Position numbers and translations under genes: made by a program. From assembly GCA_022833215.1 (NCBI GenBank), contig JAIPUZ010000110.1, forward strand, positions 1-46,126: a DNA stretch of 46,126 nucleotides, in the 5' to 3' direction. The notes beneath the pieces were generated by a model. The model saw only the letters and a list, made by a program, of their open reading frames with translations. It had not been told where the DNA came from and did not search any database. Shown here in pieces: positions 42,140 to 46,126 of this stretch. Position 1 is the first letter of the stretch. Every line of letters begins with the position of its first letter. The DNA is from Mesorhizobium sp. Lineage in GTDB: Bacteria > Pseudomonadota > Alphaproteobacteria > Rhizobiales > Rhizobiaceae.

Positions 42140-42265
42140 CGTCACATTAGGGTGGCTTGCTCAGGGTAACGTCACTTTAGGTGTTATTCCACCCTTTTGT
42201 GACGCTGTGATGGTGGCGCAGGGTGTAACATGCATATGTTACGCTGGAGTGCACCCAAATGTGAT
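42140..42265. promoter_or_regulatory. res-like recombination region upstream of the recombinase
   Basis: Four variants of TCACATTAGGGTG occur: two direct (42141-42154 and 42171-42183) and two inverted (42190-42203 and 42252-42264). The second and third form a 35-base imperfect inverted repeat. Between the third and fourth, GTAACAT-GCAT-ATGTTAC (42224-42241) is a perfect stem. Such clustered 12-14-bp half-sites beside a resolvase gene are the layout of res subsites. Confidence 0.75.
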
Positions 42266-42418
42266 ATCGCGCCAGCCTGGCTCATGCCGCCAACGGCCCA
42301 AAATCACTCCGGCTGTTCAGGTCGAGGTCGAAACTAACCTTTTCGGCCAAGCGTAGGATTTCGCCCTCTCCCGCAAACGACCCCTTTATCGTGGTTCGGC
42401 GCGGGACGCTTCTGGCCC

Positions 42419-42730
42419 CTATTCCTCGTCATCCCGCAAGTCCGCCTCGTAGTCTTGACCGCCATAATAGACACCATGAATATTCACGGTGTCGTCCAGC
42501 ACCTCGAACGCGATCGTCGCGCTCCGGCGGTATCCAACAGTCCGCAAGCCCGGCCAAATATCATCGCGTCGGGTGCCTCGATGCGGGAACGTCGAAAACG
42601 CTAGGCAATATTTGACGATTGCCGCTGTGTAACGCTCACCGATCGCTGGTGATGCCTTCTCGGCAATATCTTTATGCAGCTTTACAAGCTACGCCTCTGC
42701 CCTGTCCGAAAAGACTACACGATATGCCAT
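42419..42730 (-). pseudogene. ParE-like toxin with in-frame amber stop
   Basis: The frame from the ATG at 42730 reads MAYRVVFSDRAEA, then TAG at 42689-42691, then continues without further fault: LVKLHKDIAEKASPAIGERY, AFSTFPHRGTRRDDIWPGLR, VGYRRSATIAFEVLDDTVNI, HGVYYGGQDYEADLRD. In relatives the stop position is usually glutamine, so one C-to-T change explains it. The toxin is inactive unless the amber is read through. It lies 6 bp after the parD-like gene. Confidence 0.88.
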
Positions 42731-42736
42731 GTCTTT

Positions 42737-43015
42737 TTATTGGGCTTTCAACTGGCGTTCGGTCTCGGCCTTCAAGGATGCTAACACCTGTTCGGGCGTC
42801 CGCCCCTTTGACGAATCAGCCTTCAACTCGGCGGCGGATGCCACGACTTCCGTGCGCAGCCAACTCTCAAGGGCCTTGTCACGCGCCTGCAAGGCGCGTA
42901 GCCCGTCGCGGATAACCTCGCTCTCGCTGGCATACTCGCCCGAGGAAACCTTGGTCTTGACCATCTGTGCCATTTCGTTCGGCAACGTAACGCTGAACTG
43001 TTGCGTGCTGCGCAT
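42737..43015 (-). CDS. ParD-like RHH antitoxin beside broken parE
   Basis: 92 residues: MRSTQQFSVTLPNEMAQMVK, KVSSGEYASESEVIRDGLRA, LQARDKALESWLRTEVVASA, and a basic/acidic tail. The SGEYASESEVIRDGLRAL run is typical of ParD. GGGAG stands about 6 bases before the ATG. With its toxin carrying an amber codon, it may now serve only as a repressor, or protect against a related ParE. Confidence 0.9.
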   Translation of the reverse strand: MRSTQQFSVTLPNEMAQMVKTKVSSGEYASESEVIRDGLRALQARDKALESWLRTEVVASAAELKADSSKGRTPEQVLASLKAETERQLKAQ

Positions 43016-43086
43016 GGGAATCTCCCGTCTTGGATCGCGCTAAGTAGGATTTAACACTATCATATATAGGCGCGATCGAGAACCGC

Positions 43087-43416
43087 TTAACCCTCCCCCT
43101 CTACAAGTGCGCTCATAGCCCGCTCGATCGTCTCGGCAAGTGTGATCTCGTGCCGGTCGGCATAGGCGTAGATCGCTTCGAGCGTATCGGCCCGCAGCCT
43201 GGTTGCAAACTGCTCCGTGCGGCCCGTCTTGCGCCGTGTCCGACGGGCTGCCCGTCCTGGCGAGGATGGAAACAGCTCTGGCGCTTTAGGCGTCTCACGA
43301 AAGCCCGCCGCGCGGGTCGCCGCCTTGACCGCGTTCGGATCGACGGGCGGGGCCGGCGGTGTATTCAGGTCGTCGCCAAAGTCGAGCGTGGCGCGTTTCT
43401 TGTCGTCGCCGGTCAT
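43087..43416 (-). CDS. Small partition protein (stability/partitioning determinant)
   Basis: 109 residues. The N-terminal 60 are disordered and proline/arginine-rich (KRATLDFGDDLNTPPAPP; RAARRTRRKTGRTEQF). The C-terminal part (FATRLRADTLEAIYAYADRH, EITLAETIERAMSALVEG) is an RHH-like DNA-binding fold. This is the partner of small ParA proteins in alphaproteobacterial plasmids, in the position of ParG/StbB. The arginine-rich tail would stimulate the ParA ATPase. ATG at 43416 overlaps the parA stop (ATGA). Confidence 0.82.
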   Translation of the reverse strand: MTGDDKKRATLDFGDDLNTPPAPPVDPNAVKAATRAAGFRETPKAPELFPSSPGRAARRTRRKTGRTEQFATRLRADTLEAIYAYADRHEITLAETIERAMSALVEGEG

Positions 43417-44084
43417 GCGTCCCCTCCCCTGATCGCATTGATGACGGCTTGTGCATACTCGCGCGCGTTCTCCTTCGCTGTTGCCAGCCCGGACACATCA
43501 GACGTTTCCAGCTCGTGCAGCGTGCCACCCAGGGAAAACAGCGTCCGATAGGCCGCCCGGTCGATCAAGGTCGCCGGCAGCGCCGGGACCGCAGCGCCGG
43601 AAAACTGGCGTTCTATGTCGCGCGCCGTGCGCTCGCGGATCGCGGGCGGAACGCGCGTGAAGAACACGCGATACGGGATTTCGCGGTTCGCTACCTTCCA
43701 CATCTGGCGCACCAGCTTGACCGACTTCGCTGCCTCGGCGGCGTCCAGAACCGAACTTTGTAGAGGAATCAGCACCAAATCTGATCGCGCGACAGCAAAA
43801 CCGATGCGATCCGTCGCCGTCCCTTCCAGATCGACAATAACAAAATCCGCCTCGGCACGGGCATCTTCAATCGTGTCGATGATCGTTTCAGCCGAGTCAT
43901 CGACCATGATGCGCAAGGTTTCGGGGAGTGGTCGGAGCTGCGACCAGGCGAGAAGTGGCCTGTTAGGGTCCGCGTCGATCAACGCGACCTTCCGCCCGGC
44001 CGCAGCAAATTCACCGGCAAGCACTACGGCGGAAGTCGTCTTGCCGACCCCGCCTTTGCTTGAAACAAAAGATATGACGGCCAT
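43413..44084 (-). CDS. parA: ParA-family partition ATPase
   Basis: 223 residues, small ParA/MinD type: MAVISFVSSKGGVGKTTSAV holds the deviant Walker A, VALIDADPNRPLLAWSQL the A' aspartate, and DFVIVDLEGTATDRIGFAVA the Walker B. It lacks the N-terminal HTH of large ParA proteins, so autoregulation should fall to the partner. The ATG at 44084 has GGAGGG 5 bases upstream and is preferred to the longer reading from 44099. The first gene of the two-gene partition operon. Confidence 0.95.
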   Translation of the reverse strand: MAVISFVSSKGGVGKTTSAVVLAGEFAAAGRKVALIDADPNRPLLAWSQLRPLPETLRIMVDDSAETIIDTIEDARAEADFVIVDLEGTATDRIGFAVARSDLVLIPLQSSVLDAAEAAKSVKLVRQMWKVANREIPYRVFFTRVPPAIRERTARDIERQFSGAAVPALPATLIDRAAYRTLFSLGGTLHELETSDVSGLATAKENAREYAQAVINAIRGGDA

Positions 44085-44103
44085 GCGCCCTCCGGTCATC
44101 TGA

Positions 44104-44186
44104 TAGCTAGCAGCATGTTAGCTGCGCAGGATTTATAATCCGTTACGTATCCGTTTGCAATCCGCTTATAATCATCTAGCTGCTAG
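44104..44186. promoter_or_regulatory. Partition-site/operator repeats upstream of parA
   Basis: Three direct copies of ATCCGYT start at 44138, 44149 and 44160, exactly 11 bases apart, one helical turn. They lie between inverted CTAGCAGC (44107-44114) and GCTGCTAG (44179-44186). This phasing is what RHH partition proteins bind, so the region is a strong candidate for parS and the parA operator. Confidence 0.65.
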
Positions 44187-44295
44187 AAAACTGCTGATAA
44201 CTTGAATACGACTCTCACGGCCGGCTTCCTTTCGAAAGCCCGTGCGACGACAGCCGCAGGTGCAGACGTTGCGGTTTTGCTGTGAGGTTTCCGCT

Positions 44296-44324
44296 TTCCG
44301 ATCCGCCCTATAAGCGGATCGGAA
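44296..44324. repeat. 11-bp perfect stem-loop between repA and parA
   Basis: TTCCGATCCGC, loop CCTATAA, GCGGATCGGAA. It lies downstream of repA and contains ATCCGC like the parA repeats. It may end repA transcription or belong to the replication origin. Confidence 0.7.
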
Positions 44325-44332
44325 CCGCCGCA

Positions 44333-44350
44333 GGGCCGCGAAAGCGGCCC
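44333..44350. repeat. GC stem with GAAA tetraloop after repA
   Basis: GGGCCGC-GAAA-GCGGCCC, a perfect 7-bp stem, 17 bases after the repA stop in the direction of repA transcription. No T-run follows. Confidence 0.65.
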
Positions 44351-44366
44351 GAACAGCGGCGTCCGC

Positions 44367-45242
44367 TTATGTTTGCCCTTTTGGATAAAGATCAGATAGG
44401 GATTCAGTCTGCTTGGCGGACTCACGCTTTTGCAATGACTTTCCAAGAGCTGCAAGTGCCCGGCCTAGTGCCGTATCGCCCGCCTCGGCCAGCGCCAGCT
44501 CATCGAGGGGTAGGGCCTTCCTGTAGGCGTCCAGCTCGGCCGCGCGGGCGACCTGGGCGGCAACATGATCGTCGGGCGGGGGAGGGGCCTTGCCGAACCG
44601 GCCGAGAAGCCGCAGCGCCTTTTCCGGCAGGGACAGGCGATAGGCATTGCTCGCCTGCTGCACCTGGGGGCCTGATCCTTCGCGGCCGGTCGGCTCGTAG
44701 CGCCGCAGCCAGTCGAGGAAGCCATGCGCCCGCAGCGCCTTCAGCGCCCGCACCACGGCGTCACGCGAACGCCGGACCTTCCCCATGATCGTGTCCAGTG
44801 ACGGTTCCAGCCGGCCGGTGCGGAAGTCGACCAGGTTCACGAAAAACTCCAACACCTCGATCGCCACCGATCCGAGCGGGCCGGTGCGCTCGCCCTTCTG
44901 GCGCTCTGCCAGCTCGTAGCGCTTGGCCGCAAGCAAGACCTTCTGCACCTCTTGCCGGTTGGTCGGCCGCCATATCCGGCCCTCCGAACGGCCCTTGAAA
45001 TGGCTGTGCCGGCGAACCGGCGTCGGGCAGCGCGCCGGGGCAGGGGGCATGACCAGGCCAAGCGCGGCCTGTCCTGACCCCCGCCATGCCGCCCTGCGCT
45101 CCTGGGCGAGGGTGGAAAGCTCCCCGGCCTCGTTCTCGGTGAGCTGGCCGGCGCTGTGCCTGGTCCAGACCTCCCGCATGATTTCATCTAGCGCGTTTGC
45201 GCGCGCGCAGCCGATCGCGGCCGCGATGTGCGTCCTCAACAT
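44367..45242 (-). CDS. repA: RepA replication initiator (HTH type)
   Basis: 291 residues. A winged-helix core is visible: RPTNRQEVQKVLLAAKRYEL, SVAIEVLEFFVNLVDFRTGR, PSLDTIMGKVRRSRDAVVRA, LKALRAHGFLDWLRRYEP. The C-terminus is charged and alanine-rich. This matches RepA/HTH replication proteins of sphingomonad and other alphaproteobacterial plasmids, and it is the only initiator candidate here. The ATG at 45242 has AAGGA about 10 bases ahead; ATGs at 45272 and upstream lack a good site. Next to parA, forming the maintenance core. Confidence 0.8.
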   Translation of the reverse strand: MLRTHIAAAIGCARANALDEIMREVWTRHSAGQLTENEAGELSTLAQERRAAWRGSGQAALGLVMPPAPARCPTPVRRHSHFKGRSEGRIWRPTNRQEVQKVLLAAKRYELAERQKGERTGPLGSVAIEVLEFFVNLVDFRTGRLEPSLDTIMGKVRRSRDAVVRALKALRAHGFLDWLRRYEPTGREGSGPQVQQASNAYRLSLPEKALRLLGRFGKAPPPPDDHVAAQVARAAELDAYRKALPLDELALAEAGDTALGRALAALGKSLQKRESAKQTESLSDLYPKGQT

Positions 45243-45398
45243 ATGCCTCTCGTCCTTCCCTTGGGAGGACATGACGACTGTGGACGGCAGACACAACTTA
45301 CCGGTTTCCGCAAGAATCAATCTTGCGGATTGGGCGGCTCTAGCGTAGATAAGGGGAGATCTTGGTCCCCACCTCTACGGTGTGTCTGACGGCCTATA

Positions 45399-45432
45399 AA
45401 AACGCTCGACCGCGCCAACGGTCGGGCGTTTT
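45399..45432. terminator. Bidirectional rho-independent terminator
   Basis: A 14-bp stem (AAAACGCTCGACCG / CGGTCGGGCGTTTT, one G-U pair) with loop CGCCAA, flanked by A-run and T-run, so it works on both strands. It directly follows the RHH gene on the minus strand. Confidence 0.9.
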
Positions 45433-45436
45433 GCCG

Positions 45437-45649
45437 TTATGCCCCTAGCTCTTTCTCGATAAGTAACCTCACGGCTTCCTCAATAATCGGCGTGCGTCCC
45501 CGCACACCTCTGGCTTCCTTTAGTTGGTCAAGCGCCTCGACCAACTCGGCGGGAAGATCTGTGTTCAGCAGAACACGGCCGGCAGCTCGCCTCCGCTCCC
45601 GGTGGGCGCGAACAAGCTCCTTGCTGGGCGTCCTGACTGCACGACTCAT
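45437..45649 (-). CDS. Orphan RHH (CopG-type) regulator
   Basis: 70 residues: a basic N-terminus (SRAVRTPSKELVRAHRERRR), then VLLNTDLPAELVEALDQLKE and RTPIIEEAVRLLIEKEL, a CopG/RHH fold. There is no toxin gene beside it. It may control plasmid copy number or repA. The ATG at 45649 is chosen because the longer reading to 45751 adds a low-complexity lead without homology. It ends 5 bases before a strong terminator. Confidence 0.75.
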   Translation of the reverse strand: MSRAVRTPSKELVRAHRERRRAAGRVLLNTDLPAELVEALDQLKEARGVRGRTPIIEEAVRLLIEKELGA

Positions 45650-45690
45650 GATAACATGTAATCTAGAAACTACTGATTCTGCAATGCCAT

Positions 45691-45710
45691 GATTCCAATC
45701 CGCTGGAATC
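45691..45710. promoter_or_regulatory. Inverted repeat upstream of the RHH gene
   Basis: GATTCCA, loop ATCCGC, TGGAATC; perfect 7-bp arms 42 bases before the RHH start. Likely operator. Confidence 0.5.
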
Positions 45711-45922
45711 GCGGGGTTTGCGCCGTGCCCGCCTGCGTTGCCGGCACACAATTCCCGTGCGACTCACCCTAACCGGGACACCGGCCGACAGGGCAGGGAA
45801 GACATGATTGCATGTAATCTTCTACCTCGGCCACATGCCTACGGCCAAGATGATGAGGCGGGCCGGCCGGAAAGGGGGTATGCGTGATCTGCTCCACGGC
45901 ATCAGTACAAAGCGAGCCGCTT
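45711..45922. other. Stretch without recognised genes before parE end
   Basis: About 210 bases with no supported gene. CATGTAATCT occurs at 45813-45822 and near the RHH start (45655-45664), as a short direct repeat. No iteron array is seen. Confidence 0.4.
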
Positions 45923-46126
45923 CTACAAGTGCCGGTTGGCGTCCATTCGGCCGTGCAGGATCCGGATAATCTCGATCCTGTCGCCTCGATCCTGAAAATA
46001 GATAATGTGCGACCCGGCCAAGTATTTGAGATAGCCCGCCCGCACATCGACATTGCGGCCTTTCTTAGTCCCTGCGGCCAACCCCTCAAACGCTGCATAG
46101 AGCTGGTCCTGGTAGGTTTCGGCCTG
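45923..46126 (-). CDS. parE: ParE toxin, C-terminal part (second copy of the join)
   Basis: Same gene as 1-208. Bases 45923-46011 are the unique C-terminal part (SHIIYFQDRGDRIEIIRILH, then GRMDANRHL and TAG at 45923-45925). Bases 46012-46126 repeat 1-115. The complete protein has 98 residues. Confidence 0.9.
   Translation of the reverse strand, partial: QAETYQDQLYAAFEGLAAGTKKGRNVDVRAGYLKYLAGSHIIYFQDRGDRIEIIRILHGRMDANRHL
46012..46126. repeat. Right copy of terminal overlap
   Basis: Identical to 1-115; see the left copy. Confidence 0.95.

Noticed and set aside
41085-44121. Shared GTTAGCT motif between the Phd operator and the parA upstream region
   Set aside because: Seven bases in only two places; likely coincidence.
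1-46126. CRISPR arrays, tRNA and rRNA genes, conjugation pilus genes
   Set aside because: I looked for regular repeats, tRNA-like ends and VirB/Trb-type proteins and saw none.

Overview
The window is a complete circular plasmid written as a linear record. Bases 1-115 are repeated exactly at 46012-46126, and a parE toxin gene reads without a break across the join, so the real molecule is about 46,011 bp. The backbone points to an alphaproteobacterium: a Ti-type TraA (MobQ) relaxase, a ParA/small partition protein pair, a HTH RepA and many toxin-antitoxin (TA) modules. This backbone is common in sphingomonads and also seen in Rhizobiales. The sugar-amidation operon, the DUF2793 remnant and glmS look rhizobial in style, so the cargo is probably mosaic. 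I cannot fix the genus from sequence alone.

Layout. 45.9 kb through the join to 0.45 kb: parDE. 0.66-8.0 kb, minus strand: a Wzx/Wzy-type polysaccharide export and control operon (FecR-like protein, CpsB phosphatase, Wza lipoprotein, Wzc tyrosine autokinase, a TPR-like membrane protein, a Wzy/O-antigen-ligase-like protein). 8.15-9.26 kb: a decayed IS256-family transposase. 9.4-14.1 kb, plus strand: a NusG/RfaH-like antiterminator, the initiating sugar-phosphate transferase, a second polymerase with AT-rich ends, and a Wzx flippase. 14.2-16.0 kb, minus strand: a glycosyltransferase and a hexapeptide acetyltransferase. 16.1-17.5 kb: a frameshifted DUF2793 gene. 17.66-27.70 kb, plus strand: a tight operon of eight genes, mostly joined by 4-bp overlaps (WbpG-like amidotransferase, HisH, HisF, a fused dehydrogenase/oxidoreductase, UDP-GlcNAc 2-epimerase, heparinase II/III-like lyase, GT4 glycosyltransferase, UDP-sugar 6-dehydrogenase). 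27.73-28.75 kb: a defective IS701-family element between CTAG target duplications.

29.0-36.0 kb is the mobilization region: a degenerate SNase-fold protein, then the minus-strand set traA-mazE-mazF-DUF6118, an oriT with an RSF1010-like nic core, and on the leading side an NYN-domain protein and a small TraD/MobC-like protein. I see no coupling protein and no type IV secretion genes, so the plasmid looks mobilizable rather than self-transmissible. glmS follows at 36.3 kb. From 38.2 to 43.0 kb lie higBA, a resolvase, a decayed vapBC, a second oriT-like sequence, a Phd/PIN module, a second serine recombinase with a res-like region, and a parD with a parE that carries an amber stop. 43.1-45.6 kb holds partition, replication and an orphan RHH gene.

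How it works together. GlmS would feed glucosamine-6-phosphate to UDP-GlcNAc. The dehydrogenase, epimerase and amidotransferase/HisHF set would turn this into an amidated or amidinated aminouronic acid. The transferases assemble a repeat unit, Wzx flips it, Wzy polymerizes it, and Wzc/Wza/CpsB control length and export. The plasmid is thus best read as a mobilizable surface-polysaccharide plasmid held in place by several TA modules.
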